NCBI GenBank assembly: GCA_045541475.1
Contig: JAZQJI010000031.1
Coordinates: forward strand, 1-64,000
DNA from: RGIG3077 sp045541475
Lineage (GTDB): Bacteria > Bacillota > Clostridia > Oscillospirales > Ruminococcaceae
DNA: 64,000 nt
Reading direction: 5' to 3'
Both the position numbers and the translations under genes were made by a program. The first letter of the stretch is position 1. Every line of letters begins with the position of its first letter. Shown piece after piece: positions 51,560 through 60,276 of the stretch. The notes under the pieces are model-generated. The model had not been told where the DNA came from, searched no databases, and was given only the letters and a program-made list of their open reading frames with translations.

Positions 51560-52813
51560 CTAACCTTCTTTATATAAAACGGACTTAATATTATCACGCA
51601 CGCGGGCATAAAGCTCTGCATCCTGCTCGGGCAAAAACGTTGCAGAATAGCTGTAAATTGCAACACCGCTTAGTGCTTCATCGTTTAAAATCTGCGAGCA
51701 TTGACGCATTGAAAGCGTATCATCGGACCATTCAGCCTTATCACTTGCGTATTTGTAAGTGCATATACCAATAACCAGATTTACATCACTGTTTTCGGTT
51801 TTTTGCTTCCAATTCTGCAAAACAGCTTCAAACGGATTAGTTTCGTTAGTGTATTCAAAATAAATCTGCGGAACGATATAATCGCACAAGCCGCATTCAA
51901 TCCAATGATTTACATCGGCATAAACACCCATGTTTACGCTATCCGCAGCAGCAGGGCTTATGCCAAACTGCAATCTGCTGTCATGATTTTTTACAGTTGT
52001 ATATATGCCGTTTACAAGAGTATTTGTGTTTTCAAAACGCCATGTGTCAAGTTTTTCTGCGCCTGATTGTTCAAAAGCGATACTATCGAATGATGCATCA
52101 GCAGTTGGATAAAAATAATCATCAATATGTACACCGTCCACATTGTAGTTTGAAATTATTTCGTCAATGCCATCGCAAACAAGATTTCTTACTTCATCGT
52201 ATGCAGGATTAAGGTAAAGTAAGCCGTCAAATTCAACTATATATTTCCCTTTATATTGCGGATTGTTATACCACTGCTTAAGTATGCAATCATTTGATAA
52301 AAGCGATATTTGTTCAACCGTCATCAAACGCAGAGGATTTACCCATGCATGAAACGATAAATCAAGCTCATGAGCAATATCAACCATTATTTCAAGCGGA
52401 TCAAAATCAGGTGCTTGTCCTATTGTGCCCATACACCTTGATGAATACGGAAAATATTGCGAAGGGTAGTACGCATCACCATGGGAGCGGACGTGAACGA
52501 ATAGTGTGTTTATGCCTAAATCCTTAGCATTGATAAACCTTTGATAAACTTCATCTTCAAACTCTTGTTTAGCTTTTCCGCAAAGCATATCGGTATAATC
52601 AAAAAAAGCAAACCACATGGCTTTCATCTGTGCAAAGTTTAAAGGCTTATACTCGATAAAATCCATATTCTGCATAGCAGCAATGGTTTTATCGCTATTT
52701 GTGTCAGCATCAGCTTGTACGCTTATCGTTTCGCCAATTGGTCTTAGCGTTGAAAGCACAAAAAATAAAACTGATAAAACCGCAAAAATAGTACCAAAAA
52801 GCCTTTGATTCAT
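51560..52813 (-). CDS. GHL10/YngK-like putative glycosidase, exported
   Basis: About 417 aa from ATG 52813 behind GAGGT. An N-terminal signal or anchor (LFGTIFAVLSVLFFVLSTL) leads into a TIM-barrel of the DUF187/GHL10 family. It has NTLFVHVRSHGDAYYPS, HAWVNPLRL, YNVDGVHIDDYFYPT and GISPAAADSVNMG. Family members are predicted to act on cell-wall or exopolysaccharide glycans, but few are characterised. The conserved DGVHIDD and barrel Asp/Glu residues are present. It is the first gene of the operon with the amidase. Confidence 0.82.
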   Translation of the reverse strand: MNQRLFGTIFAVLSVLFFVLSTLRPIGETISVQADADTNSDKTIAAMQNMDFIEYKPLNFAQMKAMWFAFFDYTDMLCGKAKQEFEDEVYQRFINAKDLGINTLFVHVRSHGDAYYPSQYFPYSSRCMGTIGQAPDFDPLEIMVDIAHELDLSFHAWVNPLRLMTVEQISLLSNDCILKQWYNNPQYKGKYIVEFDGLLYLNPAYDEVRNLVCDGIDEIISNYNVDGVHIDDYFYPTADASFDSIAFEQSGAEKLDTWRFENTNTLVNGIYTTVKNHDSRLQFGISPAAADSVNMGVYADVNHWIECGLCDYIVPQIYFEYTNETNPFEAVLQNWKQKTENSDVNLVIGICTYKYASDKAEWSDDTLSMRQCSQILNDEALSGVAIYSYSATFLPEQDAELYARVRDNIKSVLYKEG

Positions 52814-52855
52814 AATTACCTCGCATTTGCAGGTGCACATAAATATACATTGTAT

Positions 52856-52884
52856 ATTTTACACCAAAAGATATTTTGTGTCAA
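52856..52884 (-). promoter_or_regulatory. Promoter of cell-envelope operon
   Basis: On the minus strand TTGACA (52884-52879), a 17-base spacer and TAAAAT (52861-52856). Confidence 0.75.
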
Positions 52885-52985
52885 TACTTAAAACTGCGGG
52901 TTTGTCCGCATTGATAAATATATATTTTTAATTATCCGCTTGTATGCCTAGGTGAGTATAATTTAATTTTTAGTTTCTGTGACTA

Positions 52986-53014
52986 TTGATTTTTAATCAA
53001 AAATATAGTATAGT
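52986..53014 (+). promoter_or_regulatory. Promoter of DUF1015 gene
   Basis: TTGATT (52986-52991), a 17-base spacer and TATAGT (53009-53014). Confidence 0.6.
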
Positions 53015-53063
53015 ATTGTATTGGAAATATTTTTCAAATTTTTGCTTTAGGAGAAATACTATA

Positions 53064-54326
53064 ATGATTAAAGTTTTTAAAAGCGCTGATATTCTTGTGC
53101 CGAAAAAGGATACAGATATGACCAAATGGGCTGTTGTTGCGTGCGACCAGTACACAAGCGAGCCTGAATACTGGAACAAAACCGAAAGCATTGTTGGCGA
53201 TGCTGTATCCACACTGCGTCTTACATTGCCCGAGATTTATCTTGAGGACGAAAATGTAAAGACAAGAATTGATAACATTAACAAAACAATGGACAATTAC
53301 ATTGCAAACGGTGTTTTTGATGAATACAAGGATAGCTTTGTATATATTGAACGCAAGCAGGAGGACGGCAGAGTACGCTGTGGACTTATTGGCGTTATTG
53401 ACCTTGAACAGTACGATTATTCAAAGGGCAGTAAATCCTATGTTCGTGCTACTGAAGCAACTGTTGCCGAGCGTATCCCTCCGAGAGTTGAAATCCGCAA
53501 GGGTGCTTGCCTTGAATTGCCCCATATCATGATTTTGATTGACGACCCCGAAAAGAGCGTTATCGAGCCTTTGTGCGCTATGAAGAATGATTTTGAAAAA
53601 ATCTATGATTTTGAGCTGATGCAGAATTCAGGCTCAATTGTAGGTTATGTCTGCAATGATATTGCAAAAAATTCTATCTACAACGCACTTGACGTGCTGG
53701 GCGATAAGGAAAAATTCAACGCAAAATATAATCTTGATAACGAGGCTGTTTTGACATACGCAATGGGCGACGGAAATCACTCGCTTGCAACAGCAAAAGC
53801 TTGTTACGAAAAGCTCAAATCAGAAAATCCTGATATGGATACTGAAAACTGTGCTGCACGCTATGCCCTTGTTGAAATAGTTAACCTTCACAGCGAGGCT
53901 TTGCAGTTTGAGGCAATCCACCGCATTGTTACAAATGTTAATGTTGATGATATCATTGCAAAGATGACTGAAACTCTCGGACTTTGCGGAGGCGAAGGCG
54001 AGCAGACCTTTGAAGTTGTTTTAAACGGTCAGCACAAGGCTTATTCAATTACAAAGCCAAGTTCTAACCTTACAGTTGGTTCTTTGCAGAGCTTTTTGGA
54101 CGCTTATTTAAAGGAAAACGGCGGTACTATCGACTATATCCACGGCTTTGAGGTTGTTGATGAGCTTTCAAAAAATGCAAATTCAATCGGCTTTATTCTG
54201 CCCGATATGGATAAATCCGAGCTCTTCCCGACTGTTATCAAGGATGGCGCTTTGCCGAGAAAAACCTTCTCCATGGGTCATGCGTGGGATAAGAGGTTTT
54301 ATATCGAATGCAGAAAGATTAAGTAA
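53064..54326 (+). CDS. DUF1015-family protein
   Basis: About 420 aa from ATG 53064 behind AGGAGA. It has the full DUF1015 pattern: WAVVACDQYTSEPEYW, SYVRATEATVAERIPPRVEI, AMGDGNHSLATAKACYE and SMGHAWDKRFYIECRKI. The family is widespread in Clostridia, often near serine metabolism genes, and the GDGNHS core may be a phosphotransfer or nucleotide site. I cannot assign a reaction. No serA/serC gene is seen here. A terminator follows. Confidence 0.8.
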   Translation: MIKVFKSADILVPKKDTDMTKWAVVACDQYTSEPEYWNKTESIVGDAVSTLRLTLPEIYLEDENVKTRIDNINKTMDNYIANGVFDEYKDSFVYIERKQEDGRVRCGLIGVIDLEQYDYSKGSKSYVRATEATVAERIPPRVEIRKGACLELPHIMILIDDPEKSVIEPLCAMKNDFEKIYDFELMQNSGSIVGYVCNDIAKNSIYNALDVLGDKEKFNAKYNLDNEAVLTYAMGDGNHSLATAKACYEKLKSENPDMDTENCAARYALVEIVNLHSEALQFEAIHRIVTNVNVDDIIAKMTETLGLCGGEGEQTFEVVLNGQHKAYSITKPSSNLTVGSLQSFLDAYLKENGGTIDYIHGFEVVDELSKNANSIGFILPDMDKSELFPTVIKDGALPRKTFSMGHAWDKRFYIECRKIK

Positions 54327-54342
54327 GTTTAAAACAAAAAAT

Positions 54343-54378
54343 CACTTTTGGTGCTTTTTAGTGCCAAAAGTGGTTTTT
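54343..54378 (+). terminator. Terminator of DUF1015 gene
   Basis: CACTTTTGG (54343-54351) pairs with CCAAAAGTG (54364-54372), followed by GTTTTTG. Confidence 0.7.
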
Positions 54379-54421
54379 GATATTTTGTTGAATTGTATCG
54401 ATTTTTACCACACATTTTTTC

Positions 54422-54450
54422 TTGACATCAACCGTAATTTGCAATATAAT
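54422..54450 (+). promoter_or_regulatory. Consensus promoter of smpB (and ssrA)
   Basis: TTGACA (54422-54427), a 17-base spacer and TATAAT (54445-54450). Confidence 0.88.
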
Positions 54451-54487
54451 ATTAACATTGGGCATAATGAAAAAGAGGTGACAAGCA

Positions 54488-54961
54488 TTGGGCGAAAAAC
54501 AAAGCGGAATAAAAATCATTGCCGAAAACCGTCAGGCACGGCATGAATATTATGTTTTGGAAGACTTTGAAGCAGGTATTGAACTTGTCGGCACTGAGGT
54601 TAAGTCTATTCGCCAGGGTCAGATTAACCTTAAAGATTCATGGTGCTCTGTAAAAAACGGAGAAATGTTTGTGTTGGGTATGCATATTTCACCTTACGAA
54701 AAGGGAAACATATTCAACAGAGACCCTTTGCGTGTGCGCAAATTGCTTTTGCACAAAAAGGAGATTGTAAGGCTTTTTTCAAAAATCAAGCAGGATGGCT
54801 TGACGGTTGTGCCGCTTTCGGTATATCTCAAAGGCTCGAGAGTAAAGGTTAAAATCGGTCTTTGTAAGGGTAAAAAGCTTTATGATAAGCGTGAAAGCGA
54901 TGCTAAAAAATCTGCCAAGCGTGAGATTGAGCGCACTTTAAAACAAAACGGCAGAGAGTGA
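54488..54961 (+). CDS. smpB: SsrA-binding protein SmpB
   Basis: 157 aa. TTG 54488 is the start, behind GAGGTGA. KIIAENRQARHEYYVLEDFE, GTEVKSIRQGQINLKDSWC, HISPYEKGN and the basic tail KLYDKRESDAKKSAKREIER are all standard. It binds tmRNA and brings it to stalled ribosomes for trans-translation. ssrA starts 35 bases downstream, so the two probably share a promoter. Confidence 0.96.
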   Translation: MGEKQSGIKIIAENRQARHEYYVLEDFEAGIELVGTEVKSIRQGQINLKDSWCSVKNGEMFVLGMHISPYEKGNIFNRDPLRVRKLLLHKKEIVRLFSKIKQDGLTVVPLSVYLKGSRVKVKIGLCKGKKLYDKRESDAKKSAKREIERTLKQNGRE

Positions 54962-54995
54962 TTGGAAAAAAATCGCAAATAATCATGATGAAAAT

Positions 54996-55346
54996 GGGGG
55001 CGTAAAGGTTTCGACGGGGATTTTGAAGCATGATAAGCGAGCAGGGGAGCATTAGCCCTTTAAAAAAATGCACGTTTAAATATAAACGCTAACAACAATT
55101 ACGAACTACAGGCTGCGTAATCGCACCCTGCGTCCACCCGTGAAGTACCGCGGTCACGGCTTGGGCGTCGATTAGCGGTGAACGTCATACGGCAAAGCCT
55201 GTAACCGTATGATGCATTGCAGGCTACTGCACTTAATTGCCTGTCTGTCGGCGGTTTTGTGTGGGAATTTTAACGATAGACTACGCTCGTAGAAGGTTGT
55301 GTGAATAGGTTTTCGGACAGGAGTTCGACTCTCCTCGCCTCCACCA
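54996..55346 (+). ncRNA. ssrA: tmRNA (ssrA)
   Basis: The 5' end GGGGGCGTAAAGGTTTCGAC and the 3' tRNA-like end with GGAGTTCGACTCTCC and CGCCTCCACCA are diagnostic. GGGGGCG pairs with CGCCTCC, and CCA is encoded. The tag reading frame starts at GCT 55088 and gives ANNNYELQAA before TAA 55118-55120. Its C-terminal LQAA-type end marks proteins for ClpXP. The 3' end is also the prophage attachment site. Confidence 0.96.
55308..55346 (+). other. Likely prophage attachment site (attL) in ssrA 3' end
   Basis: The tRNA-like 3' end of ssrA is followed within 70 bases by an integrase gene pointing toward it. This is the common arrangement for ssrA-integrating phages. The matching copy would lie beyond the right edge, so the core cannot be defined. 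Confidence 0.6.
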
Positions 55347-55356
55347 ATTATACAAA

Positions 55357-55387
55357 AAGCCCCGAAAATTCGGGGCTTAAATTTTTT
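55357..55387 (+). terminator. Terminator of ssrA
   Basis: AAGCCCCGAA (55357-55366) pairs with TTCGGGGCTT (55369-55378), then AAATTTTTT. The convergent integrase gene ends nearby. Confidence 0.8.
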
Positions 55388-55412
55388 ATACACGATTTTT
55401 ACACGAATTTTG

Positions 55413-56546
55413 TTAAATTGTAATATCATTAAGCAGGTCTACTGCTCTTTCCTCTTCTTTCGGATAAAGGTGCGAATAGGTGTTCCAGGTCATCTCAATA
55501 TTTGAGTGGCCGAGCCTTCGGGCAATTTCCTGAATATTTATTGCATTATTTGCAAGCAGTGTGGCATGGCTGTGCCGAAAATCATGAATGCGGATGTGCG
55601 GCAGCCCCGCAATTTTTGCAAAGGTTTGGTTGCGATTTTCAATTGAGGTATCACGCAAACATATTTCGCCGCCGCAGATGCGAAAATCATCGTCAAATCC
55701 TTCAATTTGCTGATATCTTTTCTTGTGCTCGTTCAGAATATCCAAAAGCGGCTTTGGAGCTTGCAAATCACGATATGAAGATTTATTCTTCGGCGGTGTT
55801 TCCACATCGGCGCCTTTTAATTTCTGAGCAATGCTGCGCCGAACATGGATTATATCGCCATCAATATCAGACCATTTCAACGCATTGATTTCACCTTTGC
55901 GCATGCCCGTATAATAAGCAATTGCAAAAAACACATAATATCCCCAATCGCTCAGCGAGTTCTTCCGTTCCGCTTCACTTTTGGCGGCTCTAATGTATTT
56001 CAAGAATTGTTCTGACGTATAATACTGTAACTTGTCTTGCGGCTTTTCAAAGTACACCTCTCGGAAATTCCCAAGCGTTACAAGGTTGTTTTTTGCGATA
56101 TACCCCATTTTTACAGCGTAGTTCAGCATCGTGCGAAACTCAGAATATATATGCTGTTTAGTAATCAGAGCTAAGTCTTTGTTCGCTGTTGTGTTTTTCC
56201 ATTCCTGCAAAACTCTGTTTGTCAGTTTGTCTAATCTGTACGTGCCTACTATTGGCACAATATGTGCTTCAAGCGCGTGCTTTGTTTTGGCAAGTGATGT
56301 TTCTCTTATTTCGTATTTTTTGACCTCAAGATATTCCTCGACCAACTCTGCTACGGTTATGTTTGCTGGCCCGATTGTGCCTTTGCCGTATTCGTTTTTT
56401 AACTGCATTTCAAGCAGCTTTGCTTCTGCCGAGCCGTAAGCAACACGGTCAATCTGGCGGCGCTTGCCCAGCGAATCGGTGTAATTTATGCGCACACGGT
56501 ACTGCTGTCGGCCGTCCTTTTTTCCGTCCATTTTGTATATCGGCAT
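55413..56546 (-). CDS. int: Phage tyrosine recombinase (integrase)
   Basis: 377 aa. An N-terminal arm-binding domain (about 1-60) is followed by a SAM-like core-binding domain (LVEEYLEVKKYEIRETSLAK) and the catalytic domain. Catalytic residues are Arg in TGMRKGEINAL, His-x-x-Arg in IHDFRHSHATLL, His in RRLGHSNIEMT and the nucleophile Tyr in WNTYSHLYP. It should insert and excise the prophage at ssrA. The gene ends 67 bases from the ssrA 3' end. Confidence 0.94.
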   Translation of the reverse strand: MPIYKMDGKKDGRQQYRVRINYTDSLGKRRQIDRVAYGSAEAKLLEMQLKNEYGKGTIGPANITVAELVEEYLEVKKYEIRETSLAKTKHALEAHIVPIVGTYRLDKLTNRVLQEWKNTTANKDLALITKQHIYSEFRTMLNYAVKMGYIAKNNLVTLGNFREVYFEKPQDKLQYYTSEQFLKYIRAAKSEAERKNSLSDWGYYVFFAIAYYTGMRKGEINALKWSDIDGDIIHVRRSIAQKLKGADVETPPKNKSSYRDLQAPKPLLDILNEHKKRYQQIEGFDDDFRICGGEICLRDTSIENRNQTFAKIAGLPHIRIHDFRHSHATLLANNAINIQEIARRLGHSNIEMTWNTYSHLYPKEEERAVDLLNDITI

Positions 56547-56593
56547 ATTTACACCCCCTAAATTTTTACCCCTGTCACTCGGCAGGGGTATTC

Positions 56594-57661
56594 TTATGTC
56601 TTATCTTTCTTTCTGTATTCCAAATACCTATTAACGATTTTTTGTTCTTCCTTGGAATAATTGATATCAATGCCTATATCTCTTGCTTTTTCGGATAGCT
56701 TAACAAAGTTTACCGTATTAGCGTTTTTCATCCTTTTATAACCACTGAATGATTTAGGAATATCATTTGGCAACAAGTAAGCCAATTTGTAGTATGTCTT
56801 TTTGTCGTTGTACTCAATAGCTTTATAATGCTTCTCATCAAGCGTATATTGAAAATCAGCTTTTTCCTGTCTGCTTCGGTTATCTTTAAACGGTCTGTTG
56901 CTATATTCAATTATATTTACTCTGTTGCGGTAGCTGTTGATATCAGGTTCGGAAACACCATACACAACAGGCATGAAGGTAAGGCCGTCACATTCGCAGG
57001 TATACGGCTCGGGGAGCATTGGAAAACGTTTATCTTTTCCAGAAATACTAAACCAACGTCCTCTGTATTTTGCACATTCTCCGCAACATCCTAAAACATA
57101 TTCGGCTTCGTACAGATCTTGACCTCTCGAAGGTTTTTGCGGGAACAAGTTAACGGTATTTTCAGCAAATTTTTCATTAATGAATCTGTCGTATTGGTCT
57201 GCTTCGTCGAAACGACCATCTTCATATAGCCATAGCACAAGACGGGTATAATCGCTTTGTTGCCACCCGATAGGAGAAAACAACATAAGAGAATTGGCTT
57301 TTTGTAGAATGGCTATCGACAAAGGGTGATTTCCACTTTCTCGAACCAATGAAGCTTTCATCCTCAATACATAATCTAAGCTTCCTACAACACCCATGTC
57401 GGTTAGTTCTCTAAATTTTGGTATTGGCATTGAGGCTATGCTTTGTATATCATCCAAATCGTAAGTGATTCCGTCTGAAACTATATATCGGGAAGAATTG
57501 ATTTTATCTCTGTTATCATAAAGCGAGCCTTTGAATTTAGGCACGGTTTTCACAACGATTCCGTGTGTAAAATATGCTGTGGTTTGTATAATTTCGTTTG
57601 AAGCATAATTAATGTTATTATTCTGATTTTGAGCTTTGAACAATTTATCAAACAAGCCCAT
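56594..57661 (-). CDS. Unknown prophage protein with a Cys cluster
   Basis: 355 aa. The N-terminus MGLFDKLFKAQNQ looks like an amphipathic helix. The middle has VLGCCGECAKYRGRWFSISG followed by PYTCECDGLTFMPV, which gives a CxxC plus CxC arrangement that could hold zinc. A C-terminal charged part ends with YSKEEQKIVNRYLEYRKKDK. I do not recognise the family. It shares strand with, and lies 3 bases downstream of, the repressor, so it is probably expressed in the lysogen and may be a lysogenic conversion or superinfection protein. Confidence 0.6.
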   Translation of the reverse strand: MGLFDKLFKAQNQNNNINYASNEIIQTTAYFTHGIVVKTVPKFKGSLYDNRDKINSSRYIVSDGITYDLDDIQSIASMPIPKFRELTDMGVVGSLDYVLRMKASLVRESGNHPLSIAILQKANSLMLFSPIGWQQSDYTRLVLWLYEDGRFDEADQYDRFINEKFAENTVNLFPQKPSRGQDLYEAEYVLGCCGECAKYRGRWFSISGKDKRFPMLPEPYTCECDGLTFMPVVYGVSEPDINSYRNRVNIIEYSNRPFKDNRSRQEKADFQYTLDEKHYKAIEYNDKKTYYKLAYLLPNDIPKSFSGYKRMKNANTVNFVKLSEKARDIGIDINYSKEEQKIVNRYLEYRKKDKT

Positions 57662-57664
57662 ATT

Positions 57665-58543
57665 CTATTCAACCTTTCCAATAACTTTACCGACACATCT
57701 CGGCTCGGCATATTCATCGGGATAAATATCGTCATATTCCGGATTCAATGAGATAAGCCTATCCTTTGCATATTCTTTGACATAGCCTTTGCCGTCAACA
57801 ATAAAGATACCTATTTCTCCTATTTCAACAGCCGGCTGTAATCTTACATACAATTCGTCGCCGTCACTGAACACTGGTTCCATACTGTCGCCGTCAACAG
57901 GAATTACTATATCCGCACGTCTTGCGTCAGGAGTATCGGGGAACTCTCGAATTTCGATATTTTCATCATCAAGAAATTCACCAGTGCCTGCAGAAGCGGG
58001 AAGAAGAGAATACCTTATTTCAATCATTGGTTCTTCTTGTTCTTCTTCTATTGCAGTGCAACGGTTGTATTCTTCTTCTAATGCAAAGTCAACAATTCTT
58101 TTGCCATGTTCATCAAGAGCACGGTATTTTTCCAAGTGAATTTTTTCGTTACGTATACGCTCTTCGTTGGATTTGGCAATATCCTCAAGTTCAATTACGG
58201 ATTTGGAAAGTATTTTCTTGGTTTGTTCTAAACCATCTAATACACTTTCTTTGGTTATTGGTTTACTACTATCTATGCTATTGTCAAAGTTAATGCTCGG
58301 TAACTTAGGAACATCATATCCCATTAACCATGCTTCGCTTACGTGAAGAGCAAGACCTAATATAGATAGTTTATATTGTCCTGGTTCAACCTTTCCGCTT
58401 ACATATTGACTTAAATCATTTTTATTAAGTTTTATATTATATTTTTCACAATATGGTTTAGCAAGTTCAAGAATGTCAACTTGCTTTAAACCTTTCTCTT
58501 TCATTATTTCTTTAAGTCTTTGAGAAGTGGTAGTTTTTTTCAT
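57665..58543 (-). CDS. CI-like phage repressor (XRE HTH + S24 peptidase)
   Basis: About 292 aa from ATG 58543 behind AGGAGG. An N-terminal XRE HTH (RLKEIMKEKGLKQVDILELA, then KNDLSQYVSGKVEPGQYKL) and a linker come first. A C-terminal LexA/S24 domain with PVDGDSMEPVFSDGDELYVR (catalytic Ser) and VDGKGYVKEYA (catalytic Lys) follows. RecA-stimulated self-cleavage would induce the prophage. It is divergent from the Cro-like gene, with operators between. Confidence 0.92.
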   Translation of the reverse strand: MKKTTTSQRLKEIMKEKGLKQVDILELAKPYCEKYNIKLNKNDLSQYVSGKVEPGQYKLSILGLALHVSEAWLMGYDVPKLPSINFDNSIDSSKPITKESVLDGLEQTKKILSKSVIELEDIAKSNEERIRNEKIHLEKYRALDEHGKRIVDFALEEEYNRCTAIEEEQEEPMIEIRYSLLPASAGTGEFLDDENIEIREFPDTPDARRADIVIPVDGDSMEPVFSDGDELYVRLQPAVEIGEIGIFIVDGKGYVKEYAKDRLISLNPEYDDIYPDEYAEPRCVGKVIGKVE

Positions 58544-58575
58544 AAAATCCCTCCTGCTTTGCATTATAGCATAGT

Positions 58576-58685
58576 TTGAACAAAAGTTCAAGTATTTTTT
58601 GAAAAAAAGTTCAAAAAAATTGAATTTAAGTATTGACAGCAGAAAAAATATAGTGTATACTAAGTATAGTTCAATACTGTTGAAC
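58576..58685. promoter_or_regulatory. Lysogeny switch: operators and early promoter
   Basis: TTGAACAAAAGTTCAA at 58576-58591 and TTGAAAAAAAGTTCAA at 58599-58614 are near-identical palindromes with the same spacing. GTTCAA and TTGAAC at 58669-58685 form a related pair in opposite order. Between them TTGACA (58633-58638) and TATACT (58656-58661), 17 bases apart, drive the rightward early genes. Confidence 0.75.
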
Positions 58686-58715
58686 CGAAAAAAGAGATGA
58701 AAGGTTGTGATAAAA

Positions 58716-58940
58716 ATGCCGTATGATTACTCGAAACTTGACGGTCTTATTACCGAAAAATGTGGAACAAGAGCTAATTTTGCGGAACTGGTGGGGCTTT
58801 CGGAAAGAAGCGTTTCGCTAAAAATGAACGGGAAAGTCGGTTGGAAACAAATTGAAATTAATAAAGCTTGTCTGGTTCTTGGAATACGTTCGGAGGATAT
58901 ACCGTTATATTTTTTTAATCTTAAAGTTCAAATCGGTTGA
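58716..58940 (+). CDS. Cro-like XRE regulator
   Basis: About 74 aa. ATG 58716 follows GAAAGG. GTG 58707 is also possible but too close to it. MPYDYSKLDGLITEKCGTRA and NFAELVGLSERSVSLKMNGK form an HTH, typical of short Cro-like phage regulators. First gene under the rightward promoter. Confidence 0.8.
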   Translation: MPYDYSKLDGLITEKCGTRANFAELVGLSERSVSLKMNGKVGWKQIEINKACLVLGIRSEDIPLYFFNLKVQIG

Positions 58941-58968
58941 ACGAATATTTATTCGAAAGGGTTTTAAA

Positions 58969-59718
58969 ATGAACAACTTAACAACATGGAATTACAACAA
59001 TTCCGAAATAAGAACAGTAACAATCAACGAAGAGCCGTGGTGGGTGCTTAAAGATATATGTATGATTCTTGATATTCAGAATCATAAAGATATTTCTGCA
59101 CGACTTGAGGAAGATGAAAAGGGGGTAGATTTAATCGACACCCCTGGAGGAAAGCAAAGCATGACAATCGTCAACGAAAGCGGTCTTTACAGCGTAATTC
59201 TTAGAAGCGACAAGCCACAGGCAAAACCATTTCGTAAATGGATAACAAGCGAGGTGCTTCCCTCTATTCGCAAGCACGGTGCATATATGACACCTGAAAC
59301 AATCGAGAGGACACTTAGCGACCCTGACTTTATCATTCAGCTTGCCACTACCCTTAAAACTGAACAGGAAAAGAATAAAAAACTTGAAATCAAAGTCTCG
59401 TCTCTTACTGTTGATAATCAGATAATGCAGCCTAAGGCAGATTATTTTGATGAGCTGGTCGATCGTAATCTTTTGACTGGTATTCGAGAGACAGCAAAAG
59501 AGTTGAAAATTAAGCAAAAAGTATTTGTTAATTTTTTGCTCAGTAAAAAGTACCTATACCGCGATCAAAAAGGCAAGCTTATGCCGTATGCGAAACATGT
59601 TGAAAAAGAACTTTTCGAATTGAAAGAGTTTGCAAACGAAAAAACCGGCTTTTCAAGTACGCAAGTATTTATAACTCCAAAAGGAAAGGAAACGTTCCGT
59701 TTGTTGCTTATTGCGTAA
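58969..59718 (+). CDS. Phage antirepressor (Bro-N + KilA C-terminal)
   Basis: 249 aa from ATG 58969 behind AAAGGG. The Bro-N domain reads SEIRTVTINEEPWWVLKDIC, then GLYSVILRSDKPQAKPFRKW. The C-terminal KilAC/ANT part contains ETAKELKIKQKVFVNFLLSK and ITPKGKETFRLLL. Such proteins antagonise repressors or shape the lytic decision. Confidence 0.9.
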   Translation: MNNLTTWNYNNSEIRTVTINEEPWWVLKDICMILDIQNHKDISARLEEDEKGVDLIDTPGGKQSMTIVNESGLYSVILRSDKPQAKPFRKWITSEVLPSIRKHGAYMTPETIERTLSDPDFIIQLATTLKTEQEKNKKLEIKVSSLTVDNQIMQPKADYFDELVDRNLLTGIRETAKELKIKQKVFVNFLLSKKYLYRDQKGKLMPYAKHVEKELFELKEFANEKTGFSSTQVFITPKGKETFRLLLIA

Positions 59719-59747
59719 CAATTAAGAAGAAAGGAGAGATTGAAAAT

Positions 59748-60005
59748 ATGGATAAAACTTTTGATTTGCCATCTGAAATTTCAGAGATACACCTTGGTTT
59801 TGAAAGTGCAGAGCATTTCATCGGCACGACCGATATCGGCAAATGTACTGAGTTGGATATTTCGTTTGAGGGCAGAGAATGGACAATTCGAACTGTTTGT
59901 AATGGCAAAGAGATTATTAAGCGCTATCAAAAGAAATTATGTGCGACGAAGTTGGTAGAGATTACGGACAAAGAAAAATCCGCTGCCGAAACGGCAACGG
60001 AGTAG
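59748..60005 (+). CDS. Small prophage protein, unknown
   Basis: 85 aa, ATG 59748 behind AAAGGAGAG. Acidic, with FDLPSEISEIHLGFESAEHF and EGREWTIRTVCNGKEI. No recognised domain. It lies in the early operon right after the antirepressor. Confidence 0.6.
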   Translation: MDKTFDLPSEISEIHLGFESAEHFIGTTDIGKCTELDISFEGREWTIRTVCNGKEIIKRYQKKLCATKLVEITDKEKSAAETATE

Positions 60006-60006
60006 T

Positions 60007-60198
60007 CTAATCAATCACTTCAAAACTATCGATTATGTCATTATGAAGAATGATTTTGCCTGCAATATCGAGTTGCCGCATTTGCTCATCAACATCTCCG
60101 AATTGCAGAAGGTCGATTGAATTAAATCTATGATTGGGGTCATTTGATTTAATTTCAAGCAGTTTTTTGTATAATTCCATTGGCGTAATTTTTGACAT
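60007..60198 (-). CDS. Small prophage protein on opposite strand
   Basis: 63 aa from ATG 60198 behind an exact AAAGGAGG. It starts MSKITPMELYKKLLEIKSND and has no recognised domain. It is a lone minus-strand gene between early plus-strand genes. Confidence 0.5.
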   Translation of the reverse strand: MSKITPMELYKKLLEIKSNDPNHRFNSIDLLQFGDVDEQMRQLDIAGKIILHNDIIDSFEVID

Positions 60199-60276
60199 AT
60201 GTATACCTCCTTTCTCGGAGATATTATACCACAAATACACTAATTGGACAAGTATTAAGAAAGCGAGGTGATACCA

